Origin: Ascaphus truei
Taxonomy: Eukaryota; Chordata; Amphibia; Anura; Ascaphidae
Reading direction: 5' to 3'
Length of the DNA stretch: 64,000 nucleotides
Assembly (NCBI GenBank): GCA_036426205.1
Contig: WSYH01002431.1
Span: 1-64,000 of the forward strand
Shown: piece after piece, positions 20,835-32,466 of the stretch
How the letters are laid out: the number at the start of each line of letters is the position of its first letter
How positions within the stretch are numbered: position 1 is the stretch's first letter
Program-made: the position numbers and the translations under genes
Notes under the pieces: model-generated
Told to the model about the DNA's origin: nothing
Seen by the model: the letters and a program-made list of their open reading frames with translations, nothing else
Databases searched by the model: none

Positions 20835-21659
20835 TTGCCCAGAGATGTTCTTCCTAAGTCAAGATCTTACCTGTTATCTATGCCCGAGACCAAGGTAATG
20901 TCTGAATACATTCAAGAGAATTTAAAGAAAGGCTTCATTAGGAACTCTTCTTCCCCAGCCGGGGCTGGTTTCTTTTTTGTTAAAAAGAAATATGGTTCAT
21001 TACGCCCATGCATAGATTACAGAGGGCTTAACAAAATCACTTTAAAAAATCGGTATCCGCTACCACTCATCTCGAAACTCTTTGACCGGTTGCAAGGTTC
21101 TGTTATGTTCTCCAAGCTCGATCTTCGAGGGACCAACAATTTGATACGTATTCGAACAGGGGATTAGTGGAAAACAGCATTTAACACTAGAGATGAGCAC
21201 TATGAATATCTGGTCATGCCGTTTGGACTATGTAATGCCCCTGCCGTTTTTCAGGAGTTTGTAAATGATATTTTTCTGGATGTTCCCAACTGTTTCGTTA
21301 TTGTCTATCTTGATGACATTCTTATTTTTTCTAAATCTCTCAAAGAACACATTGAACAAAACAAGTTGGTCTTATCTCGCCTTCATCAGAATCGCCTTTA
21401 TGCCAAGATGGAGAAATGCAGCTTCCATCAGACATCCAGCTTCCATCAGACATCCAGCTTCCATCAGACATCCACCTCCTTCCTGGGATATATCATATCT
21501 GATGCCGGGTTCTCTATGGACCCCGAGAAGCTTAGATGGTGTTGGACTGGCAACTACCCACGTTTCTCAAGGCGATCCAGCGATTCCTGGGTTTCGCAAA
21601 TTATTACCGCAAGTTTATCCATAACTTCTCATCCACTGTTGCCCCAATTACCACTCTAA
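20835..21659 (+). pseudogene. Reverse transcriptase of chromovirus 2
   Basis: Frame 20835-21167 carries [33 protein letters not shown] and SKLDLRGTNNLIRI, then a stop replaces the Trp of GDEW/GD-W. Frame 21216-21659 holds [15 protein letters not shown] and the active site YLDDILIF. A six-residue HQTSSF unit is tandemly repeated after KMEKCSF (21418-21478). LGYIISDAG follows, then a frameshift. Confidence 0.9.
21418..21478 (+). repeat. 18-bp tandem triplication inside RT
   Basis: CTTCCATCAGACATCCAG is repeated three times in frame (the last copy diverges at its end), expanding the single FHQTS of the sister element. Confidence 0.93.
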
Positions 21660-22200
21660 CTAAGAAAGGCGCAGATACTTCCTCATGGTCTTCTGAAGCA
21701 CTTCAGGCTTTTGATTCACTTAAAAAAGCATTTGTATCTGCCCCCATTCTACACCATCCTGATCCCAAGCTTCCCTTTACTCTGGAAGTAGATGGGTCCG
21801 ACATTGGCACGAGAGCCATCCTTTCTCAGAGACAGACCCTTCAAGATAGACTACATCCTTGTAGATTCTTTTCCAATAAATTTTCTCTAGCTGAGCAAAA
21901 CTATAATGTGGGCAACTGAGAACTCTTAGCTATTAAACTCGCTCTTCAAGAGTGGAGACATCTTTTGGAGGGTACAAAAAAACATATTTCTATCCTCACA
22001 CACCATAAGAATCTTTTGTACATTGAGGGTGCACGTCGTCTCGGCTCCCGCCAGGCTCGTTGGGCTCTTTTTGTTTCAAGATTCAACTCCATTATCTCCT
22101 ACATCCCCGGAACAAAGAATTAAAAGGTAGATGCCTTATCCCGTCAATTTATCTCTGATGATTAAACAGAGGACATCTCCGAAACAATCTTGCCCCCTAA
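21536..22200 (+). pseudogene. RNase H of chromovirus 2
   Basis: It starts [18 protein letters not shown], then FTLEVDGSDIGTRAILSQ (the catalytic Asp is present). A stop falls after NYNVGN where the sister has NRELLAIK; homology continues through [16 protein letters not shown] and YIPGTKN. Confidence 0.82.
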
Positions 22201-23490
22201 ATACATCATTTCTGCTACCTCTTTCGACATACTGGACAAAATCCTGGCTGCTCAATCACGCATCCCGGAGGGTATGGAGGTGCCGGAGGGTTGTCTGTAT
22301 GCCGCACCACAATTCCGCAAAAAAAGCCTTGACTGGGGTCACTTCTCTAAGTCCGCCGGTCATCCAGGTACAAGAAAAACCTCTGATTTGATAAAACGCA
22401 CCTTTTGGTGGCCCAACTTACTTAAGGATGTCGACGAATTCATCCGATCCTGCTCCGTCTATGCCCGAAACAAATCATCACGCAATTAACCATCAGGTCT
22501 TCTTCGCCCCGTGCCCATACCCAAACGTCCTTGGACACACCTTTCAATGGACTTTATTGTTGAGCTCCCTGTCTCTAGTGGGATGAATACCATCCTTGTT
22601 ATTGTTGGCTTGTTCTCTAAACAGGCGCATTTTATACCCCTCAAGGGTCTTCCCAATTTTGCCACTCTGGCAGACATCTTTATTAAGGCCATCTTCCGTA
22701 TCCATGGAGTCCCACTCTCGATTGTATCCGATCGTGGGTCCCAGTTTATTTACAAATTTTGGCGGGCCTTTGCTCAGAGGTTGTACATTACACTTCTTTT
22801 TTCTTCAGGTTACCACGTCAAACTAACGGGCAGATGGATAGAACAAACCTGTCACTAGTGCAATATCTCAGGTATTTCATATCCGACACACAGGACAACT
22901 GGGTGGACCTCCTGCCAAGGGCTGAGTTCACCCATAACTCCCTCAGAAACGAATCCACCCAAAAGTCGCCTATCTTTATAAATTATGGGTTCCACCCCTC
23001 ATACCTTCCCATCTCTTCTACTCCATCCGGGGTCCCTGCAGCAAACTCCAGAGTAAATACTCTACAGGACTCCTGGAGGAGAATTCAGAGAATGCTACAA
23101 GAGGCTGTACAGATACAGAAATCACAGGTGGATCGCCATCGCTGTGAGGCACCCAAATGTTGGCCAGGAGACAAGGTGTGGCCTTCATTGAAGAATATTA
23201 GGTTGAAGACCCCTAAGCTGAAGCTGGCTCCCAGGTTCCTGGGGCCCTTTTTGGTGCTGGAACAGGTCAACATGGTGGCCTATTGGCTACAACTTCCTCA
23301 ATCCATGAGAATTCTGGCAGTCTTCCACGTCTCACTTCTTAAACCAGCCTTCCAAAGTCCCAGATTCCATGATGTCTCTGCTAAACCACCACCGGTGATG
23401 TTACAAGGCCGAGAAGAATTTGAAATCCAGTCTATAATAGACTCACGAAGGTCTGGAGGATCAGTTCAGTACCTGGTACATTGGAGATAA
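22190..23490 (+). pseudogene. Integrase and chromodomain of chromovirus 2
   Basis: The zinc domain has AGHPGTRKTSDLI, with the last Cys pair reading CSVYA (second Cys lost). The core has LSMDFIVELP and IVSDRGSQF. After a frameshift near 22815 comes NGQMDRTN, in which the catalytic Glu of NGQTE is Asp. The C-terminal frame (22759-23490) has YGFHPS, GDKVW, FHVSLLKPA and the chromodomain EEFEIQSIIDSR...QYLVHW, followed by a stop. Confidence 0.87.
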
Positions 23491-23620
23491 TTTGGACCAG
23501 AGGAGAGGTCCTGGATACCCCATCACCAGCTTCACGCTCCCGCGCTGTTAAAACGGTTCCATGCCAGGTTTCAGCAGAAGCCATTTGGGAGTCATCCTGA
23601 GGCCGCTCCTCAAGGGGGGA

Positions 23621-23632
23621 ACTGTAAGGAAT
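23621..23632 (+). other. Polypurine tract of chromovirus 2
   Basis: AAGGGGGGAAC directly before the 3' LTR. Confidence 0.8.
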
Positions 23633-24388
23633 TGGGTAACACGTCCCCTTTGGCGTGTTCCCTCCTCACCTGCTGCGGCGTGCCTCCCTGCTCTTGTTAA
23701 AGAGCTCGCGCACCCGCAGCTTATCACTTCGTGCCACGAAGCATGGCTTCGCCCCCCGGTCCCGTTACGCGTCTGTCACGCACGGCACGTGACGGCGTGC
23801 ACCGCTCCCCAGCTGCTTGGCAAGTATTCCTAATTGCCCACTTGTCTATTGCAGCCAATTCTAGCTTCCGCAGAGGCCGCACCTCTGCTCTGTCTTCCTT
23901 GCTATTGGTTCCTGTTTACTTTAAAAACTTTCACTTTCACCTTGCTGAGCATAAACTGTGTAGCCTTGTGTTAATGTGATTGCTGTGCCTTGCCTTGTGC
24001 CTTGTTCCTTTGTTTTTCTCTGCTTCTCTCTTGTGTACCGACCCGGCATGATAACGACCCCAGCTTGACTATTGGACCCCCTCTGGATAAAAACCCCGGC
24101 TTGCCTCTGACTACTCGCACCTCTCCAGTCTTGACCACGGTTAGCGGATATGCTACCACTCTCCCGGCTTCAACCCCTGACCACGGCACAATGTACATTG
24201 ACCATCCCTCTGGCTCCGTCCCAGGACTCCGGCAAGTGTCTCAACTAATCCGATCTCTCAAACCCAGACCCAGCTACGCTAACTATCCACTCTCCAGGTG
24301 CTCCTCCTCTGCTGTGGGTTCGCAGTCTTGTACTTTCCCACCTCAGTACCGGTGTCCCGCCTTGTTCGTTGTGAGTGCAAGCGTTAAA
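23633..24388 (+). repeat. 3' LTR of chromovirus 2
   Basis: Starts TGTAAGGAATTG and carries the same ATTGG, TTTAAAA and GCTGAGCATAA signals as the 5' LTR. It ends before TACTA. Confidence 0.9.
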
Positions 24389-25112
24389 TACTAATGCAAT
24401 TGAATTATTTCAAAACATTTACAATACATTTTTTTAATTTCTTGGTACTCTTTGAAAGAAGTAAATAAGCGATTCTTTTAAGTGGGACTCATAAATTCAG
24501 CTACCCAGCAATCATATGCAAGTAAGACCTAAAAATTAGATGTTTAATACAGTTTGTGCTTCCAAAACTCAAGTTTATCTAAATATAAGATACTATTGAA
24601 AGGTTGGATTCAGTAATATATATTCTTAAGCTTATTTTAGTCTTATACACCACTTAGCAAATGTAAAGCTCATTAACAAAGACCAATTAGAACTAGCATG
24701 CATCATTCTAATATATATATTAATAATATAATGCCTATAATGCCGACTTGTATTTTACCTTTTGTAGAATGCATATTTGAATTTACCATTTTCTTCTTTA
24801 GTACAAAGTGGCTTCTAAAAAGATACATGGTCTACAATATAAACAGACGTAAATAGAGCAGTTTTTAGCCCCAGTTTTGCCTTCCCCATAATATGAGGAG
24901 TTAAGGAAAGAGTTACTGATTGCATTTTAGTGCGATGTATTACATATTCCAGTATTGCCTTGTCTGTTTCATGCACCTACAGTAAAAGTTAACCAGCTCT
25001 GATTTTGCATATATTTCTCTTGATAAGAATCTGCACAAAATTTAGGTTAGCAAGTTCATCAAATATGATACAAGTGTAAAACATCTTTCCCCAGCCAACA
25101 AAAGAGCATCAC
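24389..25112. other. Intron sequence, no feature seen
   Basis: AT-rich sequence with no open frame or repeat signature recognised. Confidence 0.4.
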
Positions 25113-26682
25113 TGTCACGGGAGACCAGTGCTTATAACACAAAAATTAACTGGATCATTTGATTGAACAAAATATGAGATAAAATAAATTGTAATTTATT
25201 CACACGAGAAACACACACAGCTTGATTTACAAAATAACACGAAATAACACTTACGGGAATGAGGTAAAATGAAATAAAGTCCACGAAATACAGTCTCTAG
25301 GTATCAATTCCTAGGAACGGGGTTGATACGCAAACAAGAGAAGCAAAACCGTCTTTGGCTAGGGGCGCTGCTTGCAGCCCCTGTTTCTCCGCCAAAGGAA
25401 ATATCTTCATTCTGCCCTTGCAGAATTCGTTTACAAGTCCTTAGTTCTAATGAACTTTCGCAGCGGGTACAATCCTTGGTTGCGATGGAATCGTCTCTGT
25501 ACCACACGCTATACCTTCAGATGGATTACAGAAGAATCCCCACCCGATAGCCTGCAAAGGCTTATAAAACCCTCCCAAGCCTAACTGGGTAATACACAGC
25601 CAATCTTGGCATGGGAATAAAATTCCCACCCAATGACAAGTTTGCCAACAGTTCCTGCAGCCGACACAGGGCTTCACGGTATGCCAAGGGTCATGTGCTA
25701 ACCTAACACTTAACCCACTTAGCATACCTGACCAAGCCCATTTGCACGGCGGCAGAATGTCTACCTTTCTCCTGGATGCCCGGACATCTGCTAGGCAAAC
25801 AGTTTATATACATTTCCTTACATTTGGCACTTTCACCAGGTCGGTACCTTTTGAAGACCCGGACTTTTGCAGACAATCTGGAGTCATCTCCACAGGGAGT
25901 CTCAGATGTCCGGACTTACATTATGCATGAATCATCCCTGGATTGGCTGATCATAAATGATAATAGTGAATGCTTAATGTATCCGCTGTCCTGCCTGGCT
26001 GAAATGTAAATGTCCCGGTTCCTATAACTTTAAAATACTAAACTCTGAGCTACTTCTCATTTATGTCTTTAAACAAATGTTAGAGTCTCATAACTATACC
26101 TGATTACATGTTTACCCCTCTCCAGCCCCCCCCCCCCCGCACTCTGCATACCAAAAATTAGAAAGCTAGGACCTTCCTATCAAAAGTTAGCTAGTTAATT
26201 ATGCGTGGGCTGTGATGTGGTTTAACTTTTCCCTGGTCTGCGATTTGGGGCTGGGATGCAATGTTGCAATGCCTGGACTCAATCAATAACCGCAGACGCA
26301 CTTTCAAAATGTACCTTAATTAAATGATGAAACCACATTATACAATGTTGCAATCCAGCATCTTTTCATGACCGCAAACCACTTAACTAATTTAGCTCGC
26401 GGTTAGGTCTTCAATTGCTTGTCTGCGGTTACACAGTGATACAATGTTGCAATTCCGGGCCCTACCACATAACCACAGGCTCACTTATCCAATTAACCCT
26501 TTAAATAGTGCTAGAAGCCCCTTATTCCTAGAGGGCGCATTTTAGACATATTACATATTAATAGGACTGCAGCCAGCCATGGGCTGCAGAACTGACACTC
26601 TAAAGTCACTTAATCTGATTCAGGGGAAACCAGCCGAGCAGAATGCCTTTATTTCATGGCCTGGTACCCTTTCACCATCACA
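25113..26682 (-). mobile_element. Solo LTR, long family LTR-A
   Basis: A 1570-bp block with plus-strand ends TGTCACGG and CCATCACA (minus-sense TGTGATGG...CCGTGACA). ATCAC at 25108-25112 and GTCAC at 26683-26687 may be the 5-bp target duplication with one change. In the minus sense a TTTTATAAG TATA-like box lies near 25570 and an AATAAA-type signal near 25190. No internal coding region was found, so it is a solo LTR. Relatives are at 32981-33395, 40195-42178, 53957-55283 and 56997-57919. Confidence 0.72.
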
Positions 26683-27699
26683 GTCACACCAAAGTGTCTT
26701 CATTTTTGTTCAGGTGTTACTCAGTGTATTTTAAATTATTTACCTTTTACTCAGAGTGCTGGCATCTGTGCAGGGCTGCAATGGTTAGCAAATGGAAGAG
26801 ATGACAGAAAGTGTGCAGAACTTTTCTTTATCTTTATTGACATAGACAGTCAAACTACTTCTTCTTTGAGTGTCCATTCAGTATCCACAAAGAGGCACAT
26901 TTTTTATCACCTTGTTGTCATTATAGTTATGGAAATCCATTGCCTAGCTGATGCTGTTTCTAATCCACTGGGACCCATTGGAAGTTTGCCCTCTTGCTTG
27001 AGGATGCACACCCTATCATCCTAAAAGAGGTCTTTGGACATTTACCCACTAAGTGCAGGGATATCGCATTCTTGAAGCTCAAGGATGACACTTAAGGTCC
27101 TTACTAGGGTGCCTCCTATGGAATATCTTGCCATCCCCTTTGTGGGTAGGACATGCCTCAGGGCCATATAGAGTTGATGTATTCTTTAAAAGTTACACTT
27201 CCTTAACTGTAAGATAAAAAAGGTGATCCTAATACTAACACACATATTTTCACATAAAAAGGACTTACACAATATACAATAAGATCCCTTATATTGGTCG
27301 CCTCGTGTGTCTACAAAGTATCTATTACCCAGTGACATCACTAAACATCTTCTAAAAGGTGGCCATGGCTATAGGTTTCTGCCTATTCTCTCTACACCAG
27401 TTTTGACTAGAACGTTAAACTGTAGCTACTCATACAATTAACCCTCTTGGGCCGATTAACCCCTTAAATAAAAGTTTTAATCCCAAAGGGGGTTACACAA
27501 TTCAAAATAAGTGTTTAATTTAAGGTACATGTACATAACTGCAGCAAATTAATATCTTTCTACTTGTTTTGTCATAGATGAACTTATTTGAAACACCCTT
27601 AACTCATGTACCTCACTACTATTCAAGATATAGGAAGCATCTCAGATCATTGATGCAGTTCTCAGCCTGAAAATTACTTACAATGAGAAGATGCAGCTA
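26683..27699. other. Unassigned intron sequence
   Basis: One open stretch at 26656-27024 has no recognisable domain. Possible old repeat material; nothing could be assigned. Confidence 0.35.
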
Positions 27700-28977
27700 T
27701 GTAACGGTCACGGTTGTGCTCGCCACAAACCAGGGTCAGACCGCGTGGCTGGGTGGGGTTGTAAAAGCACCGACCTTAGACCGCGCAGGCTGATCCGGAT
27801 TGCGCAGTTCGTAGTCGTACATAGCAGGGTCGGGACTGGAGAGAGCAGCGTAGTCAGTGGACGAGCCAGGATCAGGATAGGAGACATCAGAGTAAACGTA
27901 ATCCAAGCAGGGAGTCAGCAACAGGAGATCAAGCAGGTCTTCCTGCTTCAGTGAAATTGCTTGTGGAGGTACCCGGGCGCTATCTCTGTATGGCTTATTT
28001 GATGTGCGGAAGTAAAAAAGGTGTGGTGTAATACTGCCTGTGAGTAGTTTTCAAGTGGTATCCTCTTGTGACTCGGAACCCCAGCAGGATCTATCCGGGA
28101 CCCTTGTAGGCAGTGAATACAAAAAGGATGGGGGAGCACAATAGTTGGAAACGCAGTTTTGTAGAAACTAGTAATGCTTTTAAATAAATAATATATCCTA
28201 GCGAGTGTGGTAGCTCAGGTGTCTAATTCTAATTGAATGATATACCCACATTGGTTCATATTTATTGGAGAATGGGTAGAATAAAAGAATATAATTAACA
28301 CACCGGCCTTGTGTAAGCCCAATCGCATCAATGTTCTTTTGGAATCCCGTGTGCTTCTGGTGAGGCTTTTCTTCGCTGTGGTGGGTTCTTCTTCTTGATG
28401 TATAAGCTGCTTGCTTCGTTGGTTCAGTGCCGCTCCAGGAGGATTTCCTCGCTGTAAACAAAAGGGATAGGGTTAACACATACATATATACGTCAATGTG
28501 GGGGAGGGGATGGTGTGTTTATGGACCACCATAAAATATATATGTGAATACTCCGGCACTACCACACGGGCTGGTATGAGTGTACTCTTATCTTGGTATC
28601 TTGTTTACTATGGGTGTTACCCAATAGTATCAGGTGATGAAAGAGGGGTACAATGTATATATATGGTAATATAACACATACTCACACGGGCCAGTGTGAG
28701 TACCACTTCTAGCGGTATCTTTGTTCTTCTGTTCCTGATGTAGCAATGATGAAGATGGGTTTAACGCATATAAGACACTAGGGTCTGGAGGGTACAAACT
28801 AACTTTAATAAAGAAATAAAACAAAAACAGAAACCAAACGTTTCTTGGGAAGTAAAAGCAAGGGGGACAGTATGGTGTATAGTAGTAGGGGTCTCGCCTT
28901 CCGCGTCCGGATGGAGCTGCAACTACACCTCTGTCTCCTGTCTCCTGTGATGTGCTGTTTAAATGTTCCAGGTAAAA

Positions 28978-29018
28978 GAGCAACGCTTTTCGTCCAAGTA
29001 CTGGACTTCCTCAGGCTC
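28978..29018 (-). ncRNA. Hammerhead-like motif, left arm
   Basis: Minus strand: stem I GAGC/GCTC; core CTGAGGA plus one extra A; stem II GTCC/GGAC with loop AGTACTT; GAAA; then AGCGTT. The first core box fits CUGANGA, except for the extra A before stem II. Confidence 0.5.
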
Positions 29019-29035
29019 TCTACAGCCTCTCTACA

Positions 29036-29073
29036 GAGCCGAGAAGTCCGTACTTGGACGAAACGCGTTGCTC
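29036..29073 (+). ncRNA. Hammerhead-like motif, right arm
   Basis: Mirror copy: GAGC, then a shortened core CGAGAA, stem II GTCC/GGAC, GAAACGCGTT and GCTC. The first core box has lost two bases. Confidence 0.4.
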
Positions 29074-30307
29074 TTTTACCTGGAACATTTAAACAGCACA
29101 TCTAGAGGAGACAGAGGTGTAGTTGCAGCCCCATCAGAACAGAAGAACAAGATACCGCTAGAAGTGGTGTACTCACACGGCCGTGAGTATTGTGTTTAGA
29201 TTTACCATAATATACCATTGTACCCTCTCTTCATCACCTGATACTAATTGGGTAACACCCATAAGTAAACAAGATACCAAGATAAAGTACACCACACCAG
29301 CCCGTGTGAGTGCGGGAGTATAATCTATATATATTTTATGGTGGTCCATAAGAAACAAACCATCCCCTCCCCCACATTGACGTATTTGTATATGTGTTAA
29401 CCCTATCCTCCTTTCTGTTACGAGAGGAAATCCTCCTGGAGCGGCACTCTGAACCAACGAAGCAAGCAGCTTATCACATCAAGAAGAACCCACACCGCAA
29501 GAAAAAAGCCTCACCAGAAGCACACGGGATTCCAAAAGAAACCTTGATGCGATTGGCTTACACAAGGCCGTGTAAGTTATTATACTTTTATTCTACCCAT
29601 TCTCCAATCATATAACCAATTTGTGTAATCATTCAAATAGACATAGACACCTGAGCTACCACACTCCGCTCAGGATATAATTACTTTATTTTAAAAGCAA
29701 TTACTAGTTCTACAAAACTGCCTGTTTCCAACTATTGTGCTCCCCCATCCTTTTTGTATTCAGTGAAATTGCTGCAGGTCAGGAATGGGGTTTGCGTGAG
29801 TGGCGTCCACGGCCCATGGCGCCGGTCTCAGGAAGGAGAAGGCTGACCGGAGTGGGCACACTGCCAGGCAGCACTGGTAAACCAATGCTTCAGCGCAGGG
29901 GTCCAGAATGAGCCTGTGCAGGGAGAGAGAGCTACAGAACTCAGGAATCAGCGACAGGCCTCTGCTATGGGTAGGGCAGCAGGCATCCGGAAGCAGGGAG
30001 CAGAAGTTACGCTGGAGATCCACCACTTCAGCACAGGAACCAGGACACGGCCTCTGCAATGGAGAGAGAGTAGCAGGCCCCAGGAACCAGAGACAGGCCT
30101 CTGCAATTGGGAAGGGCAGAAGGCCTCAGGAAACAGGGAGCTGAAGTTACGCTGGAGATCCAACGCTTCAGCAGAGGAACCAGGAACATGGGCTAGGAAC
30201 AAAGGACAAGAAATAGCGACAAGGTGGCCAAGACAGGTGGCTCTGGCAAACACAGAACATCCAAGAAGGATTATGCTCGGCAGAGGAGTATTGTGGGGAT
30301 GCAGTAC

Positions 30308-31428
30308 TTAAAGGCCAGCGGGCAAATCCCCGGAGGAGGGTGTGAGGGCACTGCTCCAATGAGTGAGTACAAGGCTAGGTTGCAGTGATAGCTTGCACAG
30401 CTGCAGTAGATACCAGGGGGAGTGTTCCAGGACTGCACAGGTCTGTAAGGCAAGGTAAGCAGTAAACTGAGGTGTGGATTCCTTACAGTACCCCCCCCCC
30501 CCTTCACGTGAGACCTCCGGGCGAATACGACCACTCATAGAGTTGGGGGACCTGGAATTGTTCCTGAACTGTCTAGGATTGTGGGTAGAATCGTGGTCCA
30601 GTGATTCGTGGGCACTCGTTTGCGTACCCCCACCCCCCTGTGAAAACTGCGGGCAGACAGGACCGTCCATGGGTTTCGGGGACACTGAGTTGTTCCTAAA
30701 GTACTTTAGGCGGGAAGGGATTCTGTAAACGAGCAGTTCCTTGATGAGTACTGTTCTAGGAAATGAGAGTGGTGGTAGAGAAGCCACTGGTACATGGCTT
30801 GTCAGGCAAAATGGCTTGGAAATCCAAGGCTGTGAGGAAGCAGGGGTTTCCGGAGCAGAAACGGCAGAAGAACCCCCGCTGGGAGCCCAGTCCCTAGTAA
30901 AGGTATCAGGGCTCAGGACAAGCGGCACCGATAGTTGATCAAGTATACCAGGGCGACCCTCCGGACAGACAAAGTCTTTGCTGACATTTGCACATAGGAA
31001 TTTGAGAGGAGCTTCTCCTCCAGAGGTTTTCCAGGGAGTGGTCAGCGAGGGTATAGGGTGGGTGGGGGTATTGCCAGGTATGGGTATGGAAGATGACAAG
31101 GCAAGCAGTAAACCAGGCTTAGAGACCGAAATCTTGGGGTACGTACTGAGTATTTCCAAGACAGAGGAAATAACAGGAGCAACAGAAGGTTCCGAGAGGA
31201 ATAACCATGGGTTTGCAGGGGCAGAGAAGCAATCAGCAGTGGAGCTCCCAAATACTGTAGAAACCTCAGAGAGAGATAATATTGTCTGGGGAGTAGGAAT
31301 AGGCACTGGGGCTTTAATATCTGGACCTTGAGAATCAGACAGAGCAGGGACAGCGAGCAGAGGAATAGAATCCGGAGCAGGAGCCTGAGTATCTATAACA
31401 GGAACATCTAGGACTGCAGGGACACTGG
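30308..31428 (-). CDS. Ser/Thr/Pro-rich ORF of unknown function, downstream part
   Basis: Open on the minus strand for about 373 codons from the solo-LTR junction at 31428 to a stop inside the LTR at 30308. A possible internal start is GTG at 31306. The composition is rich in Ser, Pro, Leu, Val and Thr, with no recognised catalytic domain. Near its end there is an approximate duplication, FRNNSVSPKPMDG and FRNNSRSPNSMSG, each followed by GGGG, which arises from a DNA duplication that also doubled the polypurine tract. It continues in the same frame beyond the nested solo LTR (32467-32980). Whether it is translated is unknown. Confidence 0.45.
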
Positions 31429-32466
31429 TGTAGAGGGAGAGGGGGTTGGCCCGGTATTAAAGGGGTTGCACCCCATATGGCCACCCCTGACCTCACCAGG
31501 GAGGCAAGGGGTTAACTGGACTGCGGTCCAGGAATGTGGTTTACAACTTGTCATGTCAGGAAAATGTATGTTCCCCTGTTCCCATGTTTCATTATAATCC
31601 TGTATTTTAATGTTTTAAAGTGCATTTATGTATCTCCAGTTCTGGAGGTCACAGAGAGTTGATATTTGTCCAATATGTGGAGTCACTGTAGGCATTAAAA
31701 ACTGGCAAATTTCGACCCACTGAGCAAACCAGAATGGAACTTATTAATATGTGTAGATATTAAAGTATATATGTATGGTATTTTGGATCTGCTCTGAAAA
31801 TGCAGACCATCTGCTATGCTAATAGGTCATGAAGGGCAGCCAGCTGATTGAGCCTAAACACTGTGATCAAAAGTTAACTGCCCGGATTGTTTACACTAAG
31901 TACTAATCAACAGACCAAGTACTAATCAACAGACTCTGCCACTCTATTTGTTACCTGATGGTGGAGAATCATCAAACTGGAGTGGTTTGTAAGTGTTATG
32001 TCTACACCTACAAACAATGCAGATACTTCATTTGGTAAATTGGTCGTCGCCCCTGATTTAATTATGGGGCTACCCATAGAGTCCCAGTACACATGGGCTA
32101 ATTAGCTGGGGGGCATGGGTTAATCTGTGTCTCCACATTAGGGATTGGATACAGATAATTGTTCACCAATAGTCTGTATTCAATGTTAAGAATAGGGTTA
32201 CACAGGTATATAAACTGTGTCAACCCTACAGTTATTAGTTGTTCTTCTGATTCCACCTGGGATGTCACCGGATTGCTGGAGAATTGCTAGCTGATACTTC
32301 TCCATCCCCCAACCCTAAGTAAGTGTTACCTTCTTGCCTGTTAATTGTACTATATTGCTGTGTTCACCTTTTTTAAGGAATAAATATATTTTATTATATC
32401 TAAGCCTCGTTCAGTTCAACCCAGATATTTGGTGTTCATTATATCTTGTCATAAGCTACCGTGACA
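31429..32466 (+). mobile_element. Solo LTR nested in the Ser/Pro-rich ORF
   Basis: 1038 bp, ends TGTAGAGG and CGTGACA, flanked by perfect ACTGG at 31424-31428 and 32467-32471. TATATAA lies at about 32216 and AATAAA at about 32381, so it reads in the plus sense. Confidence 0.85.

Larger units (their letters stand above)
18541..24388 (+). mobile_element. Ty3/gypsy chromovirus 2, complete structure, decayed
   Basis: A 5.85-kb element with both LTRs (18541-19306 and 23633-24388), flanked by TACTA at 18536-18540 and 24389-24393. In order: LTR, self-priming site 19307-19317, gag, protease, RT/RNase H, integrase, chromodomain, polypurine tract 23621-23632, LTR. Scattered stops and frameshifts mean it cannot encode intact proteins. 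It is oriented with the host gene. Confidence 0.92.
27962..29758. mobile_element. Palindromic insertion with perfect 15-bp target duplication
   Basis: TTCAGTGAAATTGCT is found at 27947-27961 and again at 29759-29773, bracketing a 1797-bp insertion in the LTR. About 28117-29018 is the imperfect reverse complement of about 29036-29758. A unique 150-bp segment lies at the left. The centre carries two divergent hammerhead-like motifs. No coding sequence was seen. Confidence 0.85.
27700..30487 (-). repeat. 3' LTR of the non-autonomous element, interrupted
   Basis: Plus-strand ends TGTAACGG and TTCCTTACA. The inferred minus-strand transcript start is GCCGAGCATAA at 30281-30271 with an upstream TTTAAG box near 30310. 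The 27962-29758 insertion splits it; net length is about 990 bp. Confidence 0.75.

Noticed and set aside
26656..27024. 122-codon open frame as a possible host gene
   Set aside because: No recognised domain, no conserved splice context, and it starts inside the end of a solo LTR.
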